A stretch of DNA of 60,000 nt from Branchiostoma floridae (taxonomy: Eukaryota; Chordata; Leptocardii; Amphioxiformes; Branchiostomatidae): contig NC_049981.1 of assembly GCF_000003815.2 (NCBI RefSeq), positions 25,295,875-25,355,874 on the forward strand. Direction: 5' to 3'. Shown piece by piece: positions 39,576-51,197 of the stretch (position 1 is its first letter; each line of letters starts with the position of its first letter). The position numbers and the translations under genes were made by a program. A model generated the notes under the pieces. It worked only from the letters and a program-made list of their open reading frames with translations. It had not been told where the DNA came from and made no database searches.

Positions 39576-39606
39576 GTGGAGGAGCTAACAGAAGAACAGA
39601 TAGCGG
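39576..39606 (+). CDS. Calmodulin-like gene, coding exon 2 (N-terminal helix)
   Basis: 31-nt exon between acceptor TTTCTGTAG and donor GTGAGT. It translates as V-E-E-L-T-E-E-Q-I-A plus the first base of a Glu codon, residues 2-11 of the protein. Calmodulin exon 2 is also 31 nt, follows an exon ending exactly after ATG, and encodes the nearly identical A-D-Q-L-T-E-E-Q-I-A. The start codon must therefore lie on a separate upstream exon. Phase 0 in, phase 1 out. The exon is far too short for any ORF finder, but the exact length, phase and motif make it convincing. Confidence 0.93.
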
Positions 39607-40617
39607 GTGAGTAGATGTTCATTTTTCACGTAAGGCCTATCTGATTTTAGTTTTATGGATGACATCCTCTGAAGGCTTCCAAACTAGTGTGAGAGGGCGA
39701 AAAAGCTGCGGAAATTCTAATACTGCAAGAATAGAAAACATTGTAACACAAATTGAACCAGAGAACATGGTGTATCAAAGAAGTAACTAGTCTTTATTTG
39801 TGTATTAAAGGAGGTAGGTTGATGACGATCAATGGAGGTAGCTTGTCTTGTTCTTCCTCCTTTTAGCCTTCATATCACGACAGAGGAACACCGCAGATGA
39901 TTTAGTAGAAAAAGTCATCAGGCTTTGTGGTTGAATGTAACAACTTTATGCCAAGACTCTCATTCTGTCCTTGGGGCTTTATGAGTCGTGATTTCGCAAG
40001 AGCTGATTTTTTAGAACAATGAAAATCAATGAGCTCAAGGATGTCATCTATAAAATCATATTAGCGTGGCCTTTTGGTTTTATCGAATATGTGATGACTA
40101 CAGGAAAGTTCTCTCACTTTTGTGACCCCTTACAATCGTGGTCTTTACGTTTCGTTGTGCACACGACAATACAAAGGCTGATATAATGACTCCAGAAGGG
40201 GAACTTGGCTTCAAATGGGCTAATCACGTATCACGGAAACACTATATCCTATTGTTGTTGGTGTTCCCCTGTGGATCATCATTGATTCCCAGCATTGTGT
40301 CCCCTGTACCTGTATGATAGGTAATGACCCGGTCATTATCTCCAATAGACGCCATTGAAACACTAATCGTGCTATGGCGACATCGCATTTCCACGGTGTG
40401 TTAAGCCGATGTAATAGAAGCCAATGCAGACTGGTACTCACACGTGGTTTATCAATGCCCCATTTCCACTGAATAGAGACCACGAAGCGAAAATTGGATG
40501 TGTATGACCTATAACAATTTAAATGCAGTGTTCCTCACCAGTGTCACGATGTATTCCTATGTGAGTCTCTTAGGCTCTATTTCCTCTGGCTGGAGACTGT
40601 TGAGCTAAATTTGAATC

Positions 40618-40770
40618 TAGCCTCCATAGCAGGCTCTCTGGGCCTATTTTCTCTTTTGTTTGGCTCATTATAAACTTTTTCTGGCCATTTCCTTTTTGTA
40701 CTGGGTCGCTTGTACTGCCGCTTGTACTATGAGCCGAGAAAAAGGCCAAGAGAGCCTGCTATGGAGGCTA
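40618..40770. mobile_element. MITE with 28-bp inverted termini, TAGCC...GGCTA family (intron 2)
   Basis: The termini TAGCCTCCATAGCAGGCTCT.. and ..AGAGCCTGCTATGGAGGCTA form a ~28-bp inverted repeat with one mismatch, around an unrelated 97-bp centre. The flanks ATTTGAATC and ATTTGAACC match at 8/9 positions. It shares the terminal TAGCC and duplication length with the elements at 1292 and 49437, though its TIR interior differs, so it may be a sister family. Confidence 0.75.
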
Positions 40771-41014
40771 ATTTGAACCACTTATCGGAACATGGTCCAT
40801 GGTGCAAAACGATGATTGGAAAGACAACGATTACACTTCATCAACGAAATTCGTTTGCACTGTTGATGAGAATTTCGATCGCTCAACGACCACTGCCTCA
40901 GTAGACATAGGTGTATCTCTTTCGGCTCAACAGCGTCCTGTAATGCATAAAGTGCCGTTTCCGTACAGTGCTAGAATAGCGGTTGTGAGATTTACTTTCT
41001 AGATGGGACATCAC

Positions 41015-41340
41015 AATTCCATCCTTCCACTCACAGTCTAAATACCTTCTTTGAAGTTGATGTTGCGTGTCAATCCCCGACGATAGCAGGTCGTTGGGAC
41101 GTAATTAGAAGCTCACAAACCCGGTGTTTGAGACGGGCGGGGAGGGACGGGCAAATACGCGATTACTTCTGCATTGGACGACGAGCGGCTCCATCTAACA
41201 CCTCGTTACCTTTTACGGAGCCCCGCGCGCTGCAGTCGTATCATTAGCATTGTCTGAGGCCAATGACGGTAATCAAAACTATTCAAAGAAGATCCTTTCC
41301 TTGTCCACTGACGGTATATTCTTTAGCAATTTCTACTTAA
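41015..41340. repeat. Duplicated intronic segment, copy 1
   Basis: Shares with 44520-44850, in the same order and orientation, the blocks CGATAGCAGGTCGTT, GGACGTAAT, CCGGTGTTTGAGACG, CATCTAACACCTCGTTAC, GGAGCCC and GCTGCAGTCGTAT, and further similarity after them (AATCAAAACTATT / TAATAAAAACTATT). Overall identity is roughly 75-80 % by eye. No reading frame is shared. Confidence 0.7.
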
Positions 41341-42984
41341 CGTAAACATGACACGTCTTTACTTTTATGGAGGCGTCTGGGCCATGGGACCAAGGACTCC
41401 AGAAGACGGCAATTATAAGATGAAGAAACCCAGTGTAATAGATATAGACGCCTATATACAGACTGTTGGTTCCAGTAACTAGAAATCGGTCCGTTGGATG
41501 TAGAACCGGGCGTGATTAACGTGTGATGGCCAGAAACAAATGAAGACATTAATGTTGGTGACAACCAATTCGAGGTAAGAGCAATGGACGAAAGGTTGAG
41601 TGGAAATAACCACACGAGTTTCAAGGGCCATCGATCAAACTGTTCCGGCTGGTCCGGTGGTGAGAGGGCTGTCCTCGGAGATCGTCTCTGCCTCGCGGCA
41701 GGTTAGTCCGACATCATCAAAGATGCTGACATCAATCAATCATCAACTCTGCCTACCGATGGGAGGGGGGCGTTACTGGTCCATTCCGAAAGTTCGCAGT
41801 TAATTGGTTGCGACGGTCGGCAAGTTTGTTACCGGTGGTATCGGCGGTAGGAAGGTATGGTGGCCTTATCGGATCGTTGACTCGGAACCCGGAGGTACCT
41901 GAAAGGTCCCGATGTAACTGAGTACCTTGCTTCGGCTAGTGGCGTCCCTCGGGCGTGTTTGAGGGCAACACGTTCAGCACGTTTAAAGCATACTTATCTC
42001 TGCACAAAAAGGAGAATTTCCGGAAGTATCAAGACCTTGAAACACCAATGAAATTCACTGTGTCCTGGTCGTGTACATAACTTTCCGGGTTCGGGGTGTA
42101 CTGTCCTAAAGATTTACTTAACGTCACATACCTGCACATGTGCTTTCCTGGTTACTGCACAGGAATTCCAAGACCCTTACACCAGGCGTGTAGTGTAAAG
42201 TGGCAGGCAAAAGAAAGGATTTAGATATATCTAGACTTAGCAAAAAAAATAGGGGTCCTCCTCTTGTTAGTGGATCAAATAGATATATACGGATATGTCA
42301 CCTGTACTTTTATTTGTTACAAATTTGATTTGTTGCACCATGAGGTAGTATAACTGGAATTCAATACAAACAAAGGCGGTCTAGGTGTACATTTATGTGG
42401 CATTTCCACTCTCTGTGGGCATTTCCATTCTCTGTACATGTGGCCATTTTCTGTGGGCATTGCGACACACGCACCTGTTATACGCCGACATGTTATCTCT
42501 TAAAACCAACAATGATTAATGTGTTGCTTTGTGGATGAAAAAAATGATAACCATTTCATTTTCGGCTTGTGGCGCAGCGCCTTTCCATTCTGCCCTCAGA
42601 TGTCCTGGATAAAGAGGACGCACTCCAGAAGCTATCACTGCTTCACGGACTGCTGAAGAGAGAGCGCCTGAAATATGGCTGTTGGTCAGAGCAAGAGAGA
42701 TCGTGTATTTGTGATCTGTTAAAGCCTTCACTGCGCACTCAATAGAAAATGGGAAAAGATATTCTGGACTTCATTCTGGTTTCAGAAGGGTGACTCAAAG
42801 GCAGTGTTCATTACCAGAAGTTGCCGTGAGAATGATCCGTTGTGTTGAGACTTTTAGAAGTTTGGCACCCATGTCTTTAGTGAGACATCTATACATTTCC
42901 AAGAAAAGAATGAAAGATAGAAAATGTAATTGGCAATCTGAAAGATTGGTGCGATCTGCAAAAGCCTTGACTATACAATAATGG

Positions 42985-43100
42985 CATCGTGTGTCGCGAT
43001 CGCTGAGGTGTTTGACCCAGATCCCAGAGGTAACGGGTTCAAAACCGCTGATTTGTCCCGATGTTGTGCTCTTGAGAAGACTTTTACACGACTTTCTTTC
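42985..43100 (+). mobile_element. tRNA-derived SINE fragment (intron 2)
   Basis: CGATCGCTGAGGTGTTTGAC serves as an A-box-like block. GTAACGGGTTCAAAACCGC carries a B-box (GGTTCAAAACC). It is followed by TGTTGTGCTCTTGAGAAGAC, reminiscent of the SINE body CCTTGGGAAAGACAC. It does not fold as an intact tRNA. Confidence 0.5.
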
Positions 43101-43199
43101 ACAATTCACTCAGGTGAAAATAAGTACCCATAGCGTTGCCTTGTGTATTGGGTATGGCAAATCATAGACGAACAGAAATACACTCTTGGATAAATAGTC

Positions 43200-43260
43200 A
43201 ATTCGACACACAGACAGACGAACATACACACAGGCAAACGCACACACGCACAGACAAGGC
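43200..43260. repeat. CA-rich low-complexity tract (intron 2)
   Basis: Degenerate CACACAGACAGACG and CACACACGCACAG. Resembles the tails of the dispersed CA-tailed repeat. Confidence 0.7.
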
Positions 43261-44159
43261 GCCCATCCCCATCCCTGCATAGTAAGGTACCCGCGGGGTT
43301 TAATAAAGCGCTTATCATGTAGACGTCTGATTTATGCCTGATAGTGTTCCTGAGCGGGGCATAGGAAAGTAGCCCCAAGGAACGACTAGATTGGGCAGTT
43401 TGTCTCCATATATCAATCTCAGCTTTACTTCACGGACTGAATAAGATTAAGTCCATGAGGTTCCAACTGCGCATGCGGCATCTCAATACATTATGAGTCA
43501 TATGTCAAAGGTTCAGGCCACTAACTTGTAAACAGTTCTTTTCTAGATACATTTCTAGACGTTTATGTCCCAGAAGCCCTCAGACAGAGGCATACACAGG
43601 CATCCTACTTGTTCTCTTCGATACCATGTTTAAAAACAGTGCGGCCCAGGAGGTCAAACTTGATGCGTGTTCCCTTTGAACACAGATTTGCGGATAGCTT
43701 TCTGAACTTTGATAATTCCTCAAGATTACGCTGCTGTCCCTGGTTGAACCTGACCAGTGTTCTTGTGAATTACTGATGACGTACGAGGAGTAGACCGAGA
43801 ATGATGACCGTTTCTTCAGACGGTATCTCCAGACGACAGGGTCATTCTTCACCAAGTGGTCCATCCCGCGTCCTGGTGCTATCCTCCTCACGCAGGATTA
43901 CCCCGGTGTGATCATCTTTTACGTAATGGTCACCATGTAACAAGACCTGAAGGGCATTTCAAGGTGTGAGCCGAAGGCCACTCCAAGGTTACGGGTTGAA
44001 TTGTAACTGTGAAAGCATCCTTTCTCCCTAGGTCAGAAACGTCATCATTGAAACCAGCTCAATTGCTCACTAAGAGTGAGGACTAACTGACCCAATATAG
44101 GCAAAGCAGGGGTTACGAAGACTGCTCGGGAAATGCCTTACCCCATTTATATGACTTTA

Positions 44160-44355
44160 TAATTGGATTCCATCATATAAAAGTATGAGTTGTGGGGGCT
44201 GTTGGTCCATGGAATATATAGTACAACCTCGTTATAGTTTATGCCGATGAATGTCCTGCATGCATCAATGGGTGAAACCTCATTGTACTGGAAGGAGACC
44301 CTTGAGCGACCAAAATAACACAAAGTAATGGCTCTTTTATGATTGGAATCCATGA
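44160..44355. repeat. Inverted-repeat element, TGGATTCCATCATA arms
   Basis: TTGGATTCCATCATATAAAAG near 44163 is inverted near 44335-44353 as CTTTTATGATTGGAATCCA, with one small gap. Probably an old MITE in intron 2. The outer boundaries are uncertain. Confidence 0.4.
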
Positions 44356-44519
44356 TGTGTACTTTGGTCGCTCAGTGGTCACTCAATGGTCGCCACGACA
44401 ATGGGATTGGGGTATGACTATGTGGGTTTAACTGTATCATTTAATTAAGCACTATAAACGTTTTTTTTTCTATTATCAGGTGTCAGCGTAAAGGTCTCAA
44501 TGTCTCACTTTCACGGGGA

Positions 44520-44850
44520 CACCATATTTCCACTTTTCTGTTGACAGCCTAATGCTCTGAAAACTTTCTTCAAAGTTCGATGATGTAACGTGTCGATAGC
44601 AGGTCGTTCGGACGTAATCACAAGCTCACTAAGCCGGTGTTTGAGACGCGCCGAATGGGAAAATACCCGATTACTGGTGCATCTGACGACGAGCGCCCCC
44701 ATCTAACACCTCGTTACTTTTTATGGAGCCCAGCTAGCGCTGCAGTCGTATTCGAGTCGGTTGAGGGCAAGGACTCTAAAAGACGCTAATAAAAACTATT
44801 TGGCGAAGACATTCTCCCTGCCCACTATGTGGCAAGATATTTTCAGCAGT
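44520..44850. repeat. Duplicated intronic segment, copy 2
   Basis: Second copy of the segment at 41015-41340, about 3.5 kb downstream in the same intron and orientation. The blocks listed there are conserved while the stretches between them vary. This may be a dispersed repeat or a duplicated regulatory element. Confidence 0.7.
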
Positions 44851-46222
44851 TTCCATCAAAATCAACATCTACTTGTCATGAATATCTTATCATTATTTGT
44901 TTAAAAAAGAACATAAAGCAACAATCAACAGTAACTGTGGAGTGTTTTCTTCTGTGCAGTTAACATGCATCTTCACCAAACAAAATGTCCCTGCACCATT
45001 TTACAATATGAGATTTTATAAATTATGAATCAAACTTTTCAACGTTTTGTTTGCCAAAGTCCTTGTTAAGCATTCCGCAGCAATACACAGTGAGCAAAAT
45101 TCTAGTACCCTGTACTCAGACTTGGTGCAGGTTGGGTCCTTATTATTAGAAACATCTGCACGGTTCCAAATTACCTGCTCTAACCTGCATATGCGCATGT
45201 GTATTTGGAGCCCTAAGGTGCACACAGATTCTGGAAAAAGCGTTTACGTACTTCAGTTCCGTTCAATGTAAACAAACTGTACAAAGGCAATTCGTAAGTG
45301 CATGCATGCGCAGTAGATGCTCTCCAGCCACTAGTCCCTGACATCTTCCTACAGGATTCAAGTTGCCCAAAGGTCGATTGCTCGGAGCAGGTTTTCAATA
45401 AACGTGGAGTAGGATTGTGTTGAACTTGGTCGCTGGGGCCGAAAGGTCAAATCTCCAGATATCTTTAGCAAATTTCTCACGGCAATGCCGATGACCTCAT
45501 TTAACATGGCGACATTCCTAGCCTCATCGTGGTCAAAGGTCTACAGACGGTGCTTTACAGTGCGTACGAGAAGAAACCCAGGAACGTTTCTCATGCAAAT
45601 GGTACTAACACTGAAGAAAATTTTAAGCCACAGAAACTTGCAGCATCCAACTTTTCTAAATCTTGAAGAGTACTTTAGCACCCTTATCAAAAGCAAACCT
45701 TACAGCCAGCTGACATTGGGATTTATCTCTCCATGTTGATGTTTTCGCGCGTTGCTGGGCGCTACTCCGAAATAAAGTGCTGGGCTTGTTGCTCAAAGGA
45801 AAACTCAGTGCATACAACGTTATCTCTTCTACAAGAGTCGCCTTCACTGTTTCACCAAGCCAGCGGATTTTGTTTTTACGATGATGTGCGTCATGCAGAC
45901 ACTTATCACTGCACGATTCGTCCCAAACCACACATTGGGAATGGTTAATAAATAGTACTTTGAATGCCCTTCCCAGAAACATGTGAATGTAGCGCAGCTT
46001 CACTTGTCATGTGCACAGAATAATCATCCTATTCCAGTCCCCTCCATGTTCACTCCAGGCGGTGTAGATTGAACACATACGAGGAAAACACGTGCAATTT
46101 CACCACATGAATGTTGATAACGTTATAACACTTATAAGATATGGCAAATACCGCAGGTTTTTTTTTACACAGGATAGTTCCTGTGAGTTCGTATGTGCAC
46201 TTAAATGAACATAAGGTTAAAG

Positions 46223-46385
46223 ATTCTGAATACACATGCGCAGCGAAATGCATTGTGGGTACTATGTCAAAGGTGAAGACACTCCTGGACGTTGTTATGC
46301 AAGTCGAGAACTGATTACACGTTAGGGGTCTTCACATTTGGCATATTACACACAATACAGTTCGCTGCGCATGCGTACATGTAAT
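46223..46385. mobile_element. Foldback element with ~60-bp inverted arms (intron 2)
   Basis: The left arm carries CATGCGCAGCGAAATGCATT and GTCAAAGGTGAAGAC; the right arm carries GTCTTCACATTTGGCATATT and TTCGCTGCGCATG in inverse order. The centre is about 40 bp. Related arms occur at 28970-29140 and a single arm near 43465-43520, so this is a small dispersed family. Confidence 0.65.
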
Positions 46386-46599
46386 CGTTTCAACTTTCCT
46401 TGAGATAGACATCCAGGTTAACTTGGGCACTGAGGGAATAACATACAATGTGTGGTAATGTACCACTAGATATGTCGAAGCCAGCAGTACCTTTTTGCAC
46501 ACAACATTTGTCTACTGACCTGAGAACCCGTTCTAACTTTGTTTGAGAAATAGGATAAGTTGGGTACTAGTACTTCAGACAAGGACACACGGCGAATGA

Positions 46600-46865
46600 C
46601 TGCTGATATAGGACTAGATGGCCCAGTGGAGATATTACAACCATAACTTTCTCCATGCAAAATTTCCTGTAACTATCTGCAGCCACTGGCAAGAAGATCC
46701 ATTACAGACAATGCTCCTTGTGACAGACAATACGATAACCTAGCTGAGCACATGTGAAGAAAAGAATACATGGTGGTCGGTAATATAGCACCAGATGGGC
46801 CCCAGCCGAAATTACGGCAATAGCTTTCCGCACGCAACATTTCCTCCCGAACATCTGTGTCCACC
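46600..46865. repeat. Diverged tandem duplication (~180-bp period)
   Basis: ATATAGGACTAGATGGCCCA ... CCATGCAAAATTTCCTGTAA recurs as ATATAGCACCAGATGGGCCC ... CACGCAACATTTCCTCCCGA. Located in intron 2, next to the foldback at 46223. Confidence 0.45.
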
Positions 46866-48053
46866 TGCATGAAATTTCATTTCAACTGTCGGTGACAAAC
46901 GCCCACGGCATGCGATTGTAACAAACCAAACAGCGATGTTCTGATTTGTATGCGTCACGGAGACGTGATTTCTGAAATGTTCCTGTAGTTGGTGAGTTTC
47001 AGAAAACTCTAAACGATGCATGCTCATTCATATCTATCCATGCGTCTGCAGACTAACTGCAGGTTGTCTACTGTATGACAGAACAATTTAAAACAATTAT
47101 AAAACAACTTAAGTTTAACGTGGGACAATTTGGACAAGATTCTTTAATGCCTAATCATGATATGTATTTGAAACAAACACGATGGTGCGTGTACCACAAA
47201 GTACTTCCAATATAGTTACTCACTACTCGTCTGAAAAGTCATTGGTTCAGGGAGTTGAAATATCAGTTTTATTTCCTGTCAGGATGGTTATGACCTGTTC
47301 AATTGGTTTTGGTCTTTCGTGAAGCTTACACGTTCTTCTGAATGTTGTGGTTCACCACGATATTACTTTCTGGGAATTACTTGGTGTCTTATAGCTTATA
47401 GTTTTGGATAATGCAGGATATTCTTAAGATCAGGATTGTCCACAAGTTTTTTGTCCAGACTCTTGCTGATAAGCGTGGTAATTTTTTTTAAATAAAGTGC
47501 TCGAGGTGTGACTCTCCTAAAACATGGGACCCCGTCTAAACCGAAAAGACTCTTGGTGTACATGGCGCAGACGGCGTTGAAGACGACATGCTGTCTGAAC
47601 TTGAATTTCTGTCATGAATGTTATGGTCTGCCATTAAGGCTATGGTTAGATGTAATGAAAGTCCCGGTAGTCTATTCCATTCTTAAGCAAAGTTTACAGT
47701 CTGCCCTGGAGTGGAGGTTATGGGCTTTCATCACGGTTATACTCCGTTTTTAACACCAAAGTCTACCATAAAGGGGTTTACAGTCTATTTTAACGGTTAC
47801 GATTGTAACCTTAAGGTTAACGTCAAGGTTAAGGTAATGATAGCAATCTTAAGGCTAAAGTCTCACACAAGAGTTTGTGTCATTGAAGTTTGTCATTGAA
47901 GTATTTTGCTTTAAGCTTTCTACACAAAAAAATATGTTGACTTCTGATTCAACACAAAAGTTCATTAATTTCTATTACCTTAAAACGAATTTATTACTAC
48001 ACGTAGTAGTGTTGAGATTTGCATTTGTTAACACTTCTTAACTTCATTTTCAG

Positions 48054-48197
48054 AATTCCGCGAAGCCTTCAATCTTTTCGACAAAGATGGCGGCGGTGAC
48101 ATCAGTGTGAAGGAGCTGGGCAGTGTGATGAGGTCACTGGGTCAGAACCCGACAGAACAGGAGCTGCAGGACATGGTCAGGTCTGTGGACCAGGACG
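48054..48197 (+). CDS. Calmodulin-like gene, coding exon 3 (EF-hand 1 and start of EF-hand 2)
   Basis: 144 nt, the same length as calmodulin exon 3, between acceptor CATTTTCAG and donor GTACGT. It encodes residues 12-59: E-F-R-E-A-F, then EF loop 1 [12 protein letters not shown] (residues 21-32), helix [14 protein letters not shown], and the entering helix of EF2 ending V-D-Q-D. Loop 1 carries Gly at ligand position 5, as in skeletal troponin C, where calmodulin has Asp. The [13 protein letters not shown] linker is calmodulin-like. Translation past the donor soon meets stop codons, so the exon boundary is clear. Confidence 0.96.
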
Positions 48198-48519
48198 GTA
48201 CGTCATCATCAGTTCCTCTGCACACAAAATGTCGAGTAATGTTTCTGCATTTAGATAATCATTACTATCATGACACCGACACTGACGCCCTGTAAAAATT
48301 AGGGTCGGTAGGGATTCACTGGTTAATCTATGGATTTGTTAGATTGTGAAATACAGAAAGTCTGTAAGAAGATTTGACAAAGATTGCATGCAGTTCTGTT
48401 TTGAAATTTCATGCCTCTTGGCAGCAGTAGACCCAAGTGTCTAGTCTGGTGACCGGAAACAGAACTTCTATTTTCCTACTAACTATCGCCAACGTACTGT
48501 TTCATACCTCTTGCTGTAG

Positions 48520-48629
48520 GGAACGGCACGATAGACTTTAACGAGTTTCTACAGATGATGCAGAAAGCCATGAAGAGTGACGTAGACAGTGAAGCAGAGC
48601 TAAAGGAGGCGTTCCGGGTATTCGACAAG
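48520..48629 (+). CDS. Calmodulin-like gene, coding exon 4 (EF-hand 2 loop, central linker, start of EF-hand 3)
   Basis: 110 nt after acceptor TTGCTGTAG, ending at donor GTACGA, entering in phase 1 and leaving in phase 0. It completes EF loop 2 ([12 protein letters not shown], residues 57-68, fully canonical), then [28 protein letters not shown]. Calmodulin exon 4 is 107 nt, so this protein has one extra residue in the flexible central linker (around K-S-D-V-D-S). In calmodulin that linker sets the orientation of the two lobes when a target is wrapped. The AFRVFDK motif entering EF3 is identical to calmodulin. Confidence 0.96.
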
Positions 48630-48689
48630 GTACGATTTTTTTTCCTTCGGTCCTGTGCTCATCTTCAACCTTCCTCTTGGAACTCTTAC

Positions 48690-48735
48690 ACACTATAGCT
48701 AAAGGTTATGGGTTCGAATCCCTAGCAGGTCTGAG
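48690..48735 (+). mobile_element. tRNA-related fragment with B-box (intron 4)
   Basis: AGGTTATGGGTTCGAATCCC TAGCAGGT contains a perfect B-box GGTTCGAATCC. No A-box lies upstream. Probably a SINE relic. Confidence 0.35.
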
Positions 48736-49436
48736 TAAGTGATGATATGTAATTTACATTTTTGCTTCGTTAGGGGCCTCCTTTTGGTCCGGACATAAAC
48801 CCCAAAACTCCTGGGATATACGGAATAAAACATAGATGGAACAAAAAACTCATCTTTACTTTAAAACAGTCAGACCTGTACAAGTGACCACGACTACGTA
48901 AGCACCCCTGACCAATCTGACCACACGAAGAATCCTGTGTATAGTGACTACCTGCCCAGTGTATAGTGACTACGGTCCCCTGGTATTTTTGGGGCAATTT
49001 TGACTGCTTTTTTCAAACAATGTGCTGAAGTGATGAGCTACTACTCTTGTGTCATCTACAAAACTCTTGTATTGTTAGACTCGGGATGTACCGTGCGCAC
49101 ACAACTCTCCCGTGATTTCATTAGCCTCAAGCACCAACTAACTGAATTTCATTATGGCTCGAGCTTTGTGATGCACATTTAAGTCTCCTTATTGCTCATA
49201 TCTTGGTAGTAAAGGCTTTTACTATCGCTGATTGATTCGGCTCCAAAGAGAAGCCGACAGAGAAACGACTACGAAGTAGCATGGTAATCCCTACAGCAGT
49301 GATACCCTTGATTGGCTTCTGCAATGTTGGCTGGGCCCACTGCACTGATTCGTAGCTGTTGCCATACGTGATCGGATTTGAGGTCATCATAGGACACTGT
49401 CTCAGAACAACATTCAACAGAAAATGCAAGGATATT

Positions 49437-49556
49437 TAGCCTGAGTACCATCCTCCGTAGTGAACGCTGGCTCAACACTTTCGCTTGCTAACCACTGATA
49501 GCGAACGAAAGTATAATTCTGAGCCAGGGACACTCCAGAGGATGGTACTCGGGCTA
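49437..49556. mobile_element. Foldback/MITE element, TAGCC...GGCTA family, copy 2 (intron 4)
   Basis: A 120-bp element beginning TAGCCTGAGTACCATCCTC and ending with its near-exact reverse complement (GAGGATGGTACTCGGGCTA). It is flanked by AAGGATATT and AAGGATGTT, an 8/9 match. The terminal bases equal those of the copy at 1292-1418. It sits in intron 4 of the calmodulin-like gene. Confidence 0.75.
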
Positions 49557-50355
49557 AAGGATGTTAGGAGGACCCAGGTCATGAGTGTGTTTCTTAAAAG
49601 ATGCCTTTGATATCAGCGCACACACTACTTATCGCTCCGTAGATTCAAATAGATTTTGACTCTGAATCAGTTTTTTTTGCGAGGTGGCCAGATAATTGCA
49701 AGTGTGCTGGGACCCATCAGCTTATCCTTAAAGGGGGACGGGGGACGATATAGTCGTCCTGGCATGAATGGCTTATTACTAACGTCAAAGGTCACGTACT
49801 GGAAACGGTGTGTCATTTCCCCTGGCGAAGGTGGAAGGAAGAGTCAAGAGTCCCGTTTGTCTTTTTCTGTAGGAACAAAAGTCCCACTTCAGTATACAAG
49901 TCAAGCTCTTGTTACACAAATACCACCATAGTCAGTTTTCTTCATCAGGATTTCGTCTCGTTTAGGACCGCACCCCCCCCCCCCCTTGCCGCAACGCCAC
50001 CGTGCGGTTTGGATTAGCAGAGTTCGTACCACAGATTCTCCTGAATGTTTTCCTTAGAAAAAGCCGATTCTTTTATTGGCTGACAGCTGGTGACGAGGTC
50101 ACGCCCACAAAAGTGGAAATCTCACCCCGTTTTAGCAGAGCCTTTTCAACATGTTCATTTCCCAAGGTATATTGCATAGGCCGCGGGTGAGGCTCTGTTT
50201 AGTAGTAGGAGAATCTGAAAACAGTCGGAACGTCGATGAGGAAAGTAACGGTGGTTATGCTAAATAGCTTTACGTGCAGATTACCTACCTACCTGTTGAA
50301 TGGAAAGATCTAACGCCCTACAAAGTTTCCTTAAAGTTCCTTATTTCCTCCTTAG

Positions 50356-50491
50356 GACGGCAACGGATTCATCAGTTCAGAAGAATTACGTCATGTCATG
50401 ACGAATCTGGGGGAGAAGCTGACGGACGAGGAGGTGGAGGAGATGATCGACGCTGCCGACATCAACGGAGATGGACAAATAGATTATGAAG
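50356..50491 (+). CDS. Calmodulin-like gene, coding exon 5 (EF-hand 3 and EF-hand 4)
   Basis: 136 nt, the same as calmodulin exon 5, between acceptor TTTCCTCCTTAG and donor GTACGC, phase 0 in and phase 1 out. It encodes residues 97-141: the rest of loop 3 ([12 protein letters not shown], residues 95-106), helix [21 protein letters not shown] (nearly identical to calmodulin), and loop 4 [11 protein letters not shown] (residues 131-141). The position-12 Glu of loop 4 is completed by the first bases of either last exon. Loop 4 has Asn at position 3, as in many functional EF-hands. Confidence 0.96.
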
Positions 50492-50639
50492 GTACGCCAC
50501 GGCCACTCCATGTTTACGCGTCAGTCATGTGAGGGTCACATGCTGGTTATATGGGCCCTTTGACAAACGGCTAGAACTTCCTCAAGGCCCAGGTCATGCC
50601 AGGTTTCGCGAATCGGGATTCAGGTAAAAAGATACGATA

Positions 50640-50870
50640 AACAGACTTGTTCGCTGCAGTACCAAGGTCACGGACCAGGGGGCTGACATCTACCTTCAGC
50701 TTTGTCTTCCCAATACTTGCCCAGATTACAAATATTTGGTATATCAAATATGATCGTATTCCATCAAGAGGTCCTTGAGTTACTAGTATGATGACTACAA
50801 AAATTTGGAAACACAGACTGACACACCCAAAACTATACCCTAATTTTTATGGCTTGGGAGAAAAAGGCAT
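50640..50870 (-). repeat. Dispersed CA-tailed repeat family, copy 4 (intron 5)
   Basis: Contains CGCTGCAGTACCAAGGTCAC, AAATATTTGGTATATCAAAT and CTTGAGTTACTAG, followed by CACAGACTGACACACCCAAA. This is the order seen in copy 1. More diverged. Confidence 0.4.
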
Positions 50871-51197
50871 CTTTTGATATCAATGTAGACTGGCAGTGGA
50901 ACTATTTGGTGTGCATCGTTCCATGAAGAATTGTTATATAATTGTTGTCTCATAGAAATAGGTGTCTTATCTCCAAGCAGATGTAAAGATCCTGCTCATT
51001 CCTCATTCACTGAGAATGTGCCGGATCCTTACACCAGCTCGGAGATTAGAGGGTGGTTACTGGTTATGAATGAGTCCGTCCTCTGAGAGCCTGAGTAATA
51101 GACCGAAATGGACTCATTACAGATGGCCCGGCCGGCGCCGAGCTGATTGCGTGGCGAAGCGATAATGAATGAGCAGCATATGCGCAGCGGCGAGACA

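Larger units (their letters stand above)
39607..48053 (+). other. Intron 2 of the calmodulin-like gene
   Basis: 8447 bp, GTGAGT...TTTTCAG. It holds a foldback element with target duplication (40618-40770), two copies of a ~300-bp segment (41015-41340, 44520-44850), a tRNA-derived SINE (42985-43100), a foldback (46223-46385), another inverted repeat (44160-44355), a diverged tandem duplication (46600-46865) and a CA-rich stretch (43200-43260). I see no additional coding exon. Confidence 0.85.
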
